From positions 310,001-374,000 of the forward strand of contig JAPWFG010000019.1 of the NCBI GenBank assembly GCA_028015205.1: a DNA stretch of 64,000 nt, in the 5' to 3' direction. This document shows positions 45,613 through 57,239 of the stretch, piece by piece. How positions within the stretch are numbered: position 1 is the stretch's first letter; the number at the start of each line of letters is the position of its first letter. The position numbers and the translations under genes were made by a program. The notes beneath the pieces were generated by a model. The model saw nothing but the letters and a program-made list of their open reading frames with translations. It was not told where the DNA came from and ran no database searches. Source of the stretch: Mytilisepta virgata. Taxonomy: Eukaryota; Mollusca; Bivalvia; Mytilida; Mytilidae.

Positions 45613-46121
45613 ATTTTTACTTTATTTGGTGTTAGTCCATTTATAATTTTATACATTAGAATTGATTGTTGGTATTTTATTCTTTCTGTAAAGGATAGCC
45701 ATTTTAAGGAAGAAAACATAAAATTAGATGGAACAGAAATATTACATTCAAGTATAATTCTTGCTACTCTTTTTTGAAGTTTTATGATTCTATCTGAATC
45801 TTTTTGTAATAAATTTCCTCAAACTGAACTGCAATAGTCTATATATGGTAGAATATATGCATTATAAAATAGTTGTCTTATGTGTATAGGCAAATATTCT
45901 TTAAGTTTATACAAAAGTGATATTTTAGATGAGATAATCTTACATATACGATCAACATGTTCTTCCCAGCTTAAATTTTCATCAATGTCAATTGCAAGTA
46001 ATTTGAAAGAATGGACATTCTCAATACAGGTTTCGTTGATGGTAATACATAATTCTGATACCGTAGTTGTGTAAGTTTTTGTTTTGAACTCAAATTTCAT
46101 ACACTTTGTTTTTTTGTGCAT
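45612..46121 (-). pseudogene. LINE RT thumb and 3' conserved block
   Basis: FKLLAIDIDENLSWEEHVDR and LFYNAYILPYIDYCSSV are the standard post-catalytic blocks of CR1/L2 RTs. The frame ends at a stop near 45,819; the next conserved block (KWLSFTERIKYQQ, INGLTPNKVKIQ) follows and stops at the junction with the hammerhead-family repeat. Confidence 0.8.
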
Positions 46122-46296
46122 TAATTTTCATACTGTTATTGTTACACCAAGATTGTACATCATTTAAATCATTTTGCAGTATGCTGTTAATTTTTTCAAT
46201 TTTCTTATCATGAAAATGCAATGTTGAATCATCAGTATATAAATCCATGTTAGATTGTTTAACATGAAGTGGAAAATCATTGATATAAATTAAAAA

Positions 46297-47210
46297 TTAC
46301 AGAGGACCTAAAATAGAACATTGAGGCACTCCATATTTTATAAACGTTTTATCAGATTTAATGTTTGCGTATTGAACTTCTTGTTGTCTTTCAGACAAAT
46401 ATGATTTTATCCAATTTATCATATGTTCTCCGATATAATAAAGTTTTAGTTTTTCTAAAAGTATGGCATGGTTAATAAGATCAAAAGCCTTACTGAAATC
46501 CAAAAACACAGTACCATCTATTTCTCCATTATCTAAATATTTTAACCATTCGTCAATTAGTTTAGTCAGGGTGGTTTGACATGAATGACCTCGCCTGAAA
46601 CCTGACTGAGCTATATGTAACATTTTTTTTATTATTCAAGAATTCATACATGTCTTTCAAAAATCTTAGATATGGTATTTAAAATAGAAATTGGTAGATA
46701 ATTGGCGGGAACATCTGTTGGTCCTCCTTTATGTATAGCAGTTACTCTAGCATGGCTTAATTTTTCCGGAAAACGATTAGATGTTATACTTTCGTTTATT
46801 AGAAAAGTTAGTGATAGCAATATTATCTCTGCACTAAGCTTTAAAAATTTGGGACCAATTCCATCTAAACCTGTTGATTTATTAATATTAAGGTGTGTCA
46901 GTTATATTCGCACCTTTCCAACAGAAATTAGGTTTAATTTAAAATTTTCTGCTTCCTTTAATTTTTTAGAAGTAAAATTTTGTAACAAAGAAATATCCAC
47001 ATCTGAAGTATTATTTTCAATAAGTTTTTCAGCTACCGAAGAAAAATGAACATTTAGTGTATCAACAATATCTTGGGGGTTATAAACATTTTGATTTTCA
47101 TACTGTATTTTAGATAGAAAAATATTATCCATTTTTGGATTTAACTCTTTAATATGATTCCAAAGTTCTTTACTATTTTTTGAACTAGATATAATATTCC
47201 TTTTTTGCAT
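46297..47210 (-). pseudogene. LINE linker and RT fingers/palm
   Basis: The linker frame (47,210-46,902) holds NPQDIVDTLNVHFSSVAEKL. After a break, 46,623-46,297 encodes SGFRRGHSCQTTLTKLIDEW, VFLDFSKAFDLINH (RT motif A) and YGVPQCSILGPL (motif B, with Q-G changed to Q-C). The YVDD-type motif C region falls in the frameshifted stretch near 46,240 (YTDDST on the minus strand). Confidence 0.8.
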
Positions 47211-47542
47211 TAAATTTTAACGACGTTGTTTTACTTCGCCACTTTTTAATGTTTACCCAGTCTTTTTTGAATGATATATATTTCTGTATTGAATGGAAAT
47301 TTTAATTTCTTCGTTGAACCATTCTGCTTGTTTAAATGTTTGCACTCTTTTAATTTTCATTGGTGCATGCTTGTCAATAACTTGTTCAAACAGTTCATAA
47401 CATTTGTCGACAGCAAGATCAATATCATTTTCTATTTCAACAATATGAAATGTGGTTTGAAGTAAGTCTGCACAAAAAGCATCTTCATTAATTTTTTTGA
47501 AACACCTGTACTTTATTTCGATATGATTTTTTTTCTTTACCT

Positions 47543-47836
47543 TTATATTAATTTTTTTCTATTTAAGCATACAGGGTAGTGATCACTCAAATCATATAAG
47601 GGAACATGACAATGCGCAATATTCTTAGGATTAGTAGTGTAAATATGATCAATAAGAGTCTCTGATCTTTCACAAATACGTGTTGCAGTGTTAATTAGTT
47701 GTTGAAGATTAAAATGGTTTAGGAAGTTCATCCATTTTTTATTTTCAATTTTTATCAGATCAATATTAAAGTTTCCCATTAAAATAATCTCTTTATTTTT
47801 CTGGAAGAGCTGTATCAAATTCCTCCTCAAAAACAT
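47543..47836 (-). pseudogene. LINE endonuclease C-part
   Basis: GNFNIDLIKIENKKWMNFLN is the conserved G-D-F-N block with D changed to N (GNFN). ETLIDHIYTTNP and LSDHYPVCL are the D-H catalytic end of the AP-like endonuclease. A frame break near 47,840-47,910 separates it from its N-part. Confidence 0.8.
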
Positions 47837-47912
47837 CTATCCAGGACTGAGGGGAATTTGGTGGTCTATAAACAGTACCAATAAAGAAAGGTTTTGATTT
47901 TGGTAATTCTAC

Positions 47913-49000
47913 CTATAACCATAAAGTTTCTAAAGTATTTATCGATAAATCGGATCGATTTTTAACTGTAATAGAATCTTTAACATAAACCAATAGACCA
48001 CCACCATTCTTACACTTTCGATCTTTTCTGAAAATTTTGTATCCTGACACTTTACATTGTTCATCGTTAATATCAGGTTTTAAAATTGTTTCAACTAATC
48101 CAAATAAATCTATGTATCTGTTGTTTATAGTAATTAAATTCTTTAACTCGTCAAATTTAGATAAAATATGTCTAACATTAAGACATACAGCATTGAAACC
48201 TTTACATTCTAGATTAAGACAGTTTTTTTCAGAATGTTTGTTTGTATCACTTTTAGGTATTGAATTATAGTTTTTAGTGCAAATACATTCTTTTAAATTA
48301 AGACAAATTTTTCTAGAATTTTTATTTATAAAACTCTCAGCTTTAGAAATAGAATTTTGAGTACAAATACATTTTGATGTATTACAATTTGGACATAAAT
48401 TGAGAAGTATATCGAAAGTGTTATGAAGACGCAATGATTTACTATAATTTGAGAATTTGTCTACAAATTGAGATACATCAGTTTTATAATAAAATGTGTA
48501 ACAGTCTATATAATGATCATAAAAGCCACAATAAAAACAGATACCACTGAATGCATTTACAATGCTTTGTCTTTTACCATGCTGTTCATTGTTTTCATTA
48601 TAGGACTGAGAACGATTTGTGCGGATAAAGATGTTTACAACATTGTTTATGTTTCTAAGTAACTGAATTTTACCCTGATTACTAAGGTGTATTCCATCAC
48701 GGTGGTAGTAAGTAGAAACAAGCTGGCCGCCTCTGGAGACAAAAGCATCCGTTCGTTTGATGAATTTAAAGTTATGTTCTGTAGAAATCCTATGTATAAT
48801 AGTATTATATACCTCTATATCAACATTTCTTCTAAGGGAAAATTTCTGATAAGGCAATGCCTATGCTTAGGTTAATAGATCTGACAGTTTTTATCATTAA
48901 ATCATAGTTCTCTCTAAAGGCTTCTGGTTGTATTCTGGACGAGGCATCATTTCCACAAACGACTATAATTATACTTGTGTAATATTGTAAATTTGCCTTC
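47913..49000 (-). pseudogene. LINE ORF: SGNH hydrolase, zinc knuckles, endonuclease N-part
   Basis: The 314-codon frame (48,857-47,913) begins inside a hydrolase. Upstream in another frame is VVCGNDAS, the block III GxND of SGNH/GDSL esterases. In this frame is YYHRDGIHLSNQGKIQLL, the block V DxxH. CFYCGFYDHYIDC and CPNCNTSKCIC are zinc-knuckle-like. The frame then runs without a stop into the endonuclease (LNVRHILSKFDELKNLI; FGLVETILKPDI; KNGGGLLVYVKDSI). In CR1-group LINEs the esterase is normally in a separate ORF1, so the join is unusual; see findings. Confidence 0.75.
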
Positions 49001-49886
49001 CTAATTTTTCCGGTTAAAATTGGGACTGTTGCTTATCTGTTTGTTCGTACATAAACATATTTTTCATTTTTTCTTGCATCAGTTCCTTTAATGAACTAAA
49101 GTTTTATCTTTCCGACCGCCCGGGAATGTTTGAAAGTCATTACTTTTTGTATGAGATTAATCGAATGCTTTTGATGTGCTAGCTTTGTTGCTGTTGTCAA
49201 CAATATTAATGTTACGATATTCCTTTTTTGCACTTGAGTTGTTTAGCGTTGCACTGAATACGGCTTGGTATATCCGTTACTCTATCAAAGAGGCTTTGCA
49301 TTTTATTGTTAACTTGACTAAAATTTTTGTCTTGTTCAATTTTCACATGCTTGACACTGGTTTCAATTTCTTGTAAATTTTCTATTTGGTGTTCGTCATT
49401 TGTACACATTTGTTTCGAAAAAGCGGTTACCTGTCGTTAACTTGGTTGATTTTATTTGCAAAATCCTGTTTGTCTTCGATGCGTTGTTTATCTATTGATA
49501 TCCATTTGAATACCATAAATTATTTTTCCTGCTAACACCCATTTTTCTTTTCATAAATCTTTTGCATGCAGAATAATAAGCCATTTGTAAAAATATTATA
49601 AAATCCTTGATATTATTTAATAGTTTTTGAGAAATAAAACTTGTCAACGATAAAGCTAAGTAAAATCAAGAGAGCATATTTTTCCCGCCAACTTTTCAAT
49701 GTCTTATATCTCGAAAACAAACACACGGATCTATAATTTTGTTTTCGCTCTTTTAGTTCCTTTATTAATCCACTATCAATATTTGCCAGTGTAATGAAAC
49801 GCTTGTTATATTGAAACTGAGCACGGCGTCTAGAAAATATTGCTTAATCTAGTCAACTATTTTTAAATTACAGTATATATATAAAT

Positions 49887-50154
49887 ATGGATATTGAAGC
49901 CTTAATTTTACTACGAAAGGACAAGCAGGCACTTCGAGCCCTACCAGCACCATCTGATCCTGATATTACATTCGATAAGTTCGAGACAGTTGTGGCGAAA
50001 ACCATGTCAAATACACAAAACAACATAAAGAAAGTATCAACGTATGCAGATAATATATCATCTGAATTGAAAGAAGTTAGAGACCTAGTTAAGCTTTGTA
50101 GTATCAAGATTGGAGAACAGATCAAAGAGTTAATGAAAAATAATTTACTGAAAG
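49887..50154 (+). CDS. Coiled-coil/ZU5 gene B, first coding exon
   Basis: Begins at ATG 49,887 (the preceding ATATATATAAAT may be leader, and AAATTACAG at 49,865-49,873 could be an acceptor of a 5' UTR intron). Runs 89 codons plus one base to a strong donor (AAAG/GTAAGA). The peptide starts MDIEALILLRKDKQALRALP and continues with amphipathic helix (FETVVAKTMSNTQNNIKKVS). No domain is recognised. It is assigned to gene B because phase 1 and phase 2 junctions carry it exactly into 51,869-51,908 and then 60,731. Confidence 0.6.
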
Positions 50155-51043
50155 GTAAGAGTACATTTTATTTGATAAATGAACCTATCAGTTCATCTAA
50201 CGATAAATTAAATTTACAGTTGCGCGTCATTACAAATCAGTCATAAGTAATAATACTGTATTACGTAAGTTCATCATTTTGTAAAAAGTATCCTGTTGTC
50301 GTTAACAGGAATATTGTATAGTTATTCTCTACAAACTAGTCCAAGGTATAATTCAATGTCTTATTTTACTCTGAGGATTTATAATAAAAAGTGAAGCATA
50401 TTCCTAAAAAATATGTATATTTATTGGGTGGGAAATTAGACAGACTTTTTCTGCGAAATAGATTTTATGATTTCTGACAGTTTTTCATTATCATTCAAAT
50501 TCGGGAGGTTTTAGTAGCAGACCTGAAACTTCATTTTATATGAAATGTTTATGACTAGCCTTAACAACTTAACTTAGTAGAAATAATAGCATTTATAACG
50601 TTTGCTGTGGGTGTTCCCCTGTTCCATAAGAAGAAACATTGACAATTATATCTAATAAATACACGTAATCTCAAAACACATGAAGTAAATATACAAAGAA
50701 GTTACTATGGGTTTTACTGTTGTTGCACATCTTGAACGTTTATGTAAGGGCTCTAATGAGGAGAATTTTTTTACCACTGAATCGACGCCGCTGTTGCTGG
50801 AATCCAAGTTCCCGAGGGTATCCGAAGCACAGTTGCTAGTATTTTGATACTAATACGAAACTGATACTTAAAATTTACTGTTACAAAATTGTAAAAATTG
50901 TGAAAACTAAGGAGTGTCTTCCTCGTGCACAGCTCTGTCCTTTGATGGTTTTGGTTTTACCACTTTTGGTCATTTTGGCATTTTTTAATTTGCTCTTCTA
51001 CTTTTTGGATTGTTGTTTTGGGTTTCAAAATTTTAGGTCATGA

Positions 51044-51089
51044 GCATAACTGATGAGTCGTAAATCGAGGAAATATGCACATCTTGTGC
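51044..51089 (+). ncRNA. Type I hammerhead ribozyme in gene B intron
   Basis: Stem I GCATAA (51,044-51,049) pairs with TTGTGC (51,084-51,089, one G-U). The core is CTGATGA (51,050-51,056) and GAAA (51,070-51,073). Stem II is GTCG/CGAG with its outer pair lost (C to G). Stem III is a two-pair AT/AT around ATGCAC. Cleavage would follow C51,083. Upstream ATTTTAGGTCATGAGCATAA and downstream CAAAATTAGTAACAAAG resemble the terminal repeats of bivalve Penelope-like elements. The stem II mismatch may weaken it. Confidence 0.7.
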
Positions 51090-51602
51090 ATCAAAATTAG
51101 TAACAAAGAATTTTATTTCTGTCTTGTAGAATCAGTAATAATGATTGAAAATAGTACAAAACTATTTCATGCATCAGTCATCGTCGGAAACCCACGGCCG
51201 GTCGCGCTTACGCTTTGCTTCCACTTACCGACCGTGGTCAATTCATTCATTTTTTTCGTTTTCATGAATATTCATGAATCAAATTGACCATTGAAATTGC
51301 TGCTAACAATAATGGAATTCTCCACTTTGGAGAATTTAACAATAGTGACGTTCTCCACTTTGTTGGAAAGTAAAACGGTGGCCAGATTCGTAATGCATTT
51401 TATGAATTTCTGTTGTGTAGTGATATTTTCACGTGGTTAGTAATGCATTCTAAGCAGCTTGATGGGGGAGAGAGGGGGGAGGGGGGGAGGGGGGGGGGGG
51501 CTATGACTATGGCGATGCCGACAGTAGTTATCTGTTTCTATTTATTTTCGTATTGATTTTCTCTTTTGTTTTTTTGTCTTTTGTTTAAGAGTGATATGTA
51601 AT

Positions 51603-51730
51603 AAAACAATTATAGCACTTCAATGACGTGCAATATCATGTTTTATTGACCACTTATACCTTGTGCAATATTGCTGTTAAGTGGTCTATAAACATGATAT
51701 TGCACTCGGTGAAGTGCCATAATTGTTTTT
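51603..51730. mobile_element. Palindromic MITE in gene B intron 1
   Basis: AACAATTATAGCACTTCAAT and GTGCAATATCATGTTTTATT pair with GTGCCATAATTGTT and AACATGATATTGCAC near 51,720 and 51,700. Central loop near 51,660. About 90% arm match by eye. No frame. Confidence 0.75.
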
Positions 51731-51868
51731 AATAACATAGTTCCATTTGGGTGTGATTTTCTTTACTTTATTATGTGAAATAAAATGTATTTTTATTCAA
51801 TAATTTTCTAAAATAAATCTTACATTTCAATAACGAATATCGTACAATAATATCATTTTTTTTTATAG

Positions 51869-51908
51869 ATGAGGTTATTTTAAAAACAGGCGGGGTTCCA
51901 ATAACAAG
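51869..51908 (+). CDS. Gene B exon 2 (40 bp)
   Basis: A very strong acceptor (TTTTTTTTTATAG) and a donor AACAAG/GTAATA. In phase with exon 1 it encodes DEVILKTGGVPIT plus two bases. The next visible exon in correct phase is 8.8 kb away at 60,731, where the single leading A completes an Arg codon. Confidence 0.55.
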
Positions 51909-52784
51909 GTAATATATACAATATGAGATTATTACGGATGGATATAAATTTCAATAATTTCATTATACACTTAATTTGGTTTTAACACGTGTAAATTAAT
52001 TAGCAAGTAGATTTTTATTATTGCATTATCAAATTGCTTAAGAGCTTATACAAATCCGTAGTGAGGAGCGCCCAAACCCCTTATAATGAATTATGGTGTC
52101 CATAAAGATAATGGGTAAGCGTCATTGAGATAACATCTCATACGACTGAAAACTGTAAAAAACATAATTAAATCTAATGTCGCAGTTTGGTCTTCAACAA
52201 GAGAAGTAATAAGATAAACACCAAACAGCCACGAAAACCATTGTGTCCAAAATTCAACACAATAATGGCAAACTACGATTAAAGACAGTATTCTATAACC
52301 AAACGATAGTAAGTAATCGAGCGACATCCATCGAAAGTACACGTATAGAATATTAACCTTTTCCCTAAAACCCGAGTACATTGCTATGAATAGACATAAT
52401 ATTCTGAGATGAAGTGAACAACTATACTGTGCAAAATGGATTTAGCATGCTCTAAGTATTATTTTCCCGAAAAGGATTAAATACTAATAAACTGAGCACC
52501 ATGCAGAATGTGTACATACAATCAAAACCAGGTTAAGTGTCTGACGTGAAAAAATTGTTTTTGTTTCAGCAGATAAGGCAGCCAATATCGCTGTGATTAT
52601 ATGAAAAAGTATTACATCTTAGTATTGAGAGAAGAATTAATTAATTCAATTCCTGAATTAAAACTAAATATCACGACAAATACATTATATGAAAAACACA
52701 TTTAAAACACATAACAACCTTAGGCATCGACCGGCCTTTGCGAGTCCAATGCGTTGAAACTGTACTTCTCTTATTGTCGACTTA

Positions 52785-53888
52785 TTAGCTCACCTGGCCA
52801 AAAGCCATGTGAGTTTTTGTCATCACTTGGCGTCCGTTGTCCGTCCATCCGTCTATTAACTTTTCACATGTTAATCTTCTGCTCTGAAACCACTGGGCCA
52901 AATAGAATTAAACTTGGGAGGAAGCATCTATGTAAGGTCCTTTATAAATTTTGCTCATTTCGTCTAGATCGGACAACAAACATGGCTGGCATGGGCAATT
53001 TTCTTTCTGATTGGCTGAGTTTTCAAAAATCTTCTCTGAAACTGCATGGCCAAATAGAACGAAACCTGACAGGAAGCATATATGGGGGTCCTTTATACAT
53101 TTTCCTCATTTCATTTCCATCGGTCTACAAATATGGCCGCAATGGGCAGTTCTTGTTTCTGATTGGCTGATGTAAAAAAATCTTCTCTCAAATCGCTTGG
53201 CCAAATGGAACTAAACTTGACAGGAAGCATATATGGAAGGTTGTTTACAAAGTTTCTTCATTTCGTCCTGTTCGGGCAAAAAACATGGCCGCCATAGGCA
53301 ATTCTTGTTTCTCATTGGTTGATTAAATTTTTTCTCTCTCTTGAACTGCTTGGCCAAATGGAACGAAACTTGAAAGGAAGCATCTATGGGAGGTTCTTTA
53401 CAAACTTTCTTTATTTCATTACGATCGGAGTACATACATGGTCACCATTGGCATTTATTGTTTCTAATTGGCTTATATAAAAGAATCTTCTCCTCTGGAA
53501 TCGCTTGCCCAAATGGAACAAACCGGACAGGGAGCATATATTGGAGGTCCTTTATAAAGTTTCCTCATTTGTCCCGATCGGAATACAATTATGGCCGCCA
53601 TAAGCAGTTCTTGTTTCTGATTGGTTGATATAAAAAGAAATCTTCTCCTCTGAAGTCGCTTGGCCAAATGGAACGGAACTTGACAGAAAGCATCTAATTG
53701 GGGGGGTTCTTTAAAAGTTTCCTCATTTCGTCCTGATCGGGTAAAAAACATGTCCGCCATAGGCAATTCTTGTTTGTCATTGGTTGATTAATTTTTTTTC
53801 TTTCTCTGGAACTGCTTGGGCAAATGGAACGAAACTTGACAAACATGGGTGCCATGGGCAATTCTTGTTTCTGATTGGTTGATTAAAG
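52785..53888. repeat. ~155-bp tandem repeat of the mollusc TAGCTCACCTGGCC family
   Basis: Starts with TTAGCTCACCTGGCCAAAAG and CATCACTTGGCGTCCGTTGT. Then about seven units, each with CTTGGCCAAATGGAACGAAA, a GGAAGCATATATGGGAGG-like piece and AACATGGCCGCCATAGGCAA; spacing is near 155 bp. Related single copies lie at 42,650-43,460 and 62,840-63,080. The array continues at 55,700-56,050, beyond the inserted Penelope-like element. Confidence 0.85.
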
Positions 53889-55700
53889 AAAAGGACAAAT
53901 ATACCTAAGGAGCAATCAAAAAAACGTAATCCATTGGACAGACAAACCCGGGAAGACAAACGAACAACTACAAGCACAACAAATAAACACAGAAAACTAA
54001 AAACAATGAACAACACGAACTCCTATAAAAACCAGGAGTGAACCCAGGTGCTCCGGAAGGGTAAGCAGTTCCTGCTCCGTATACGGCACCCGTCGTGAAG
54101 TTCAACAAGGTCAATCCGGTGGAAGTCACAAATCGTAGGGGTCACATGAAAGGTTACGACAGTGGGAACAGGTCCAACATCATCTTAGATATTGGAACAC
54201 TGTAATGGTCAATCAATTCATGATGACGACCGTAAAATTTCTTAAGTGATGACATCAACTTATCCCTGATAAAACCCTGGTTAAGAAGCTTTTGTGACAG
54301 CAGTAATCCTCTTTGTCGAAAGTCAGGGTAACTCACGCATGCCCTTGAAAATCGGATAAGCTGAGAAACGTAGACGCCATATGCAGGCGATGCTGGTATA
54401 TTGCTACTCAAGAAGGGAAAATTAACAATAGGAAAGTTGAAGTCATCACGTTTGTCATAAAGTTTTGTCTTCAAACGTCCCTCATAGTCTATTTCAAGAA
54501 ATAAATCCAAATACGAAGCGGACTTTGGTGTATCTGTAGTATCCTTAATTTCAAGCTCACTGGGGTAGATAAGATGTAGAAAGTCTTGGAATTTGTCGTT
54601 ATTTAACGACAACACATCATCTATATAACGAAAAGTGAAATTAAAGGATTGGGCTAGTTTCTTTTTGTTTTCATGTAGTAACCCTTGAATGAAGTCCGCT
54701 TCATATGAGTACAGAAACAGATCGGCGAGGAGAGGAGCACAGTTGGTTCCCATTGGAATGCCGATTGTTTGTTGAAAAATTAGACCGCCAAATTCAACGA
54801 ATATGTTGTCTATGAGAAAATCTAACATGTTTGTAATTTCATCTTCAGAATACTTTTTGTCAGAATCAGAGTGGTTCTTCACCAAATAAGACTTTTCTCT
54901 ACCTAGAACAAGGAATTTATACCTGCGTGTCCCATTTTTCTTGAAAAAACATTGATGAACTAGTTGCTTTAAGCGATCTTTTAATTGAGAATGTGGTATG
55001 GTAGTGTAGAGTGTAGAGAAGTCGAAAGTTTTTATGCTGTTGCATGTAGCCAAAGATTTTGATTTTAGATATTGAAGTAAATTTTTGGAGTTTTTAAGAA
55101 TCCACATCTGATTGACGCCACTGGTGGAATATGATGTTTCACAGTAATTCTGAAGGCCCTCTTTAACACATGTCAATATGGATGTTAAAATCTTTGAAAG
55201 AGGTTTTGTAGAGCAATTAGCTGACCCAGCAATGTACCTTTGTTTAAACGGATTCTTATGTAGTTTAGGAATCCAATAAAGAGCAGGAAGGTCCATTTCT
55301 TCATCCTTTGTAGAAATGCCAAAGGAATGAAGAACGGTCTTGTGGTTATCAAGGACTTCCTGCTTAGTGAGTGTGGTCGGTGTATAAGTTGGGTTACCCG
55401 CAGTGTTATCTATTCCCAATTCGTTTCTAAGACACTCAAAATAATAGTTCTTACAAACAAAAACGATGTTATTGGGGGCCTTGTCAGCTGGGACAACTAC
55501 ATATTTGTCATGGAGGCGAGTCAAGTTTTCAACAACCTTAGGGTCTTTAAAGATGGATATAGCTTTAGTGCTCATAGACCCTTGGAGGCTTTTAATTCTG
55601 ATTTGTATCATTGACCTAATAGCCTTCACCCACTCTGAAAGTGTGTCAGCAGGCTCTTGTTCTTTTGAAGTCCATTTTCTGGCATAGTCCTCAAATGTTT
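53889..55700 (-). mobile_element. Penelope-like element, 5'-truncated
   Basis: Inserted within the satellite: array units lie on both sides and the element's upstream coding sequence stops at a unit near 55,700. On the minus strand it holds the RT frame and a ~240-bp 3' tail that is also present at 2,045-2,300. High similarity of the two copies indicates recent activity of this family. Any N-terminal domain, such as the GIY-YIG nuclease found there in some Penelope-like lineages, has been lost by truncation. No GIY-YIG follows the RT, so the canonical Penelope arrangement is excluded for this element. Confidence 0.85.
54154..55690 (-). pseudogene. Penelope-like reverse transcriptase, long open frame
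   Basis: About 511 open codons. The visible 491-residue piece begins at a GTG, but the frame continues upstream (FEDYARKWTSKEQEPADTLS) to the truncation point. Motifs: VVVPADKAPNNIVFVCKNYY (residues 44-63), LYWIPKLHKNPFKQRYI (117-133), DFSTLYTTIP (203-212, motif A Asp), GIPMGTNCAPLLADLF (290-305, motif B), FRYIDDVLSLN (333-343, catalytic YIDD), SYLDLFLEI (372-380) and a conserved thumb to the end. Compared with the 2-kb copy, a 2-bp deletion near 54,155 replaces the last ~10 residues with a stop. The catalytic core looks intact, but without its 5' end and promoter it is not autonomous. Confidence 0.88.
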
Positions 55701-57239
55701 TTTCTCTAAACCTGCCTGGCCAAATAGAACCAAACTTTAAAGAAAGTTTCTATGACATATAACAAAATTCTACAGAACCGCAGAATTGCTTTAAACCAAA
55801 CATGGTCTGAATGTTCCTCTTAAGGTGCTCACCAAGTGTTGTTACTCTGGTGCCGATCCCTAATTCAAAATGGCCTTCAGCAGAGGACTTAGCTTAAGAT
55901 AAGACCCTATGGGAAATACATGCAAAAATCTTCTGGAGAACTGCCGAATTTTAGAATATGCTGACCTGTACGTAGAAGGACCTTGATGAAGAAAAATTTG
56001 GTTCCTACAAGGCTTACCACATTTCATAATGATAGGGAGAAGTGACTTCTCTCTTTGAGGTACATCAATAAAAATGGCTTTCATGCCAGTTGAGCGATAC
56101 AGGCTCAGCCCTCTGATTCTCATGACTTTGCCTTTTTCTTTGATTTCGAATTTACGGATTTCTCCCACTGTTTTGTCGCTTCGGTATTGTTTTGCCGACA
56201 TTTAACTCTTCTACACCTAAGTGTATCTACCAAATCAGACTATCCATGGGGCTCTGTTAATTTTATGTTTGTGTTCTGTGCTCTTTTATGTTGTTTTCTA
56301 TAGGTTTGTCGGTTGGATGGCGCTAATTGATTGTCATTTTCAGATCTAGTGTTTAATACCAAATTTCCTTTCTTAGTCTAGTGTTCTCATTTCGATTTGA
56401 CCTTAATTATCTTACCAAAGTGTATCAATTAACACTATCTACCAACTACGACGCATGCACCAATTAAATATATGAAGGTGAGGGATGCAGTCTTAGTTAT
56501 GCTTTCTATCGACAATAAAGATAAGGATAGACTATCCTGGTAGCCTCTTGTTTATTTAACTCTGTTTTAGATTTTTTTTGGTATGAATTAGAATATCAAT
56601 GACAATGCTGTTTTTGAAAATTTGCAGCTGTCTTTTACGAATTTGACTCAAACTACGGACAGTTGTTCACTTCTGGTCCTGTTTACCTACGCTGAATGTT
56701 TGTTCTTCCACCAGCCCTTTTCCATTGCGTAGAGTTACATAAAAAAATAAAAAAATTTAATTCTTAAAATTCTTTATTCATAATAATAGGTTTTATTATA
56801 AAAGTGGAAAATCTTTATATTTTCTCTTTTATCGTCTTAGTATTATAGAAACAAAGTAACCAAAAGAAATCTCAGTCTCAGATCGGAGCAAGAGCGTTGC
56901 CAAATTTGAGATCTTATGAACGCCACAAACACTCGAAAGGCCCTTCTCGTTTATATCACCCACTAAATCTCCCTTAAAAATAAACTGAAAAACAAGACTT
57001 AACTCGAAGTGCTGGCGGCAGTGATTATAAGAGAGGTTTACCGAATGGTGATCGCTGTTTGAACTTTGGATTTGACGGCACACATATCCGTTTCGCTAGC
57101 TCCGCTACGCGTCGCCATTAAGGACATACGATACAGTTTCGATCTACTATTTATTTTTCTTTAAGATTTTGCATATTGGTAGTTTTTTCACCTATCTTTC
57201 TAAAAATTCAAAGAATATTAGACCTTCATGTGCTACTTT

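Larger units (their letters stand above)
45612..49410 (-). mobile_element. CR1/L2-like LINE with SGNH-hydrolase ORF1
   Basis: A nearly full set of non-LTR retrotransposon domains, read right to left: a coiled-coil-like start (49,409-49,212), SGNH hydrolase (about 49,000-48,700), zinc knuckles, AP-like endonuclease (48,200-47,545), linker (47,210-46,900), RT (46,623-45,820) and the post-RT conserved block (ending KWLSFTERIKYQQ near 45,680). The body is broken by several frameshifts and stops and the 3' end is cut at 45,612. It lies ~480 bp upstream of the first exon of gene B, in the opposite orientation. Confidence 0.85.
50155..51868 (+). other. Gene B intron 1
   Basis: Contains a hammerhead ribozyme (51,044-51,089), a small hairpin ATTCTCCACTTTGGAGAAT (51,316-51,334), a G-rich purine tract (about 51,465-51,501, G-quadruplex-prone) and a palindromic MITE (51,603-51,730). 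No other exon is evident. Confidence 0.55.

Noticed and set aside
56829..57083. 84-residue minus-strand frame as a gene
   Set aside because: No splice context, no recognised domain, and it lies in a repeat-filled intron.
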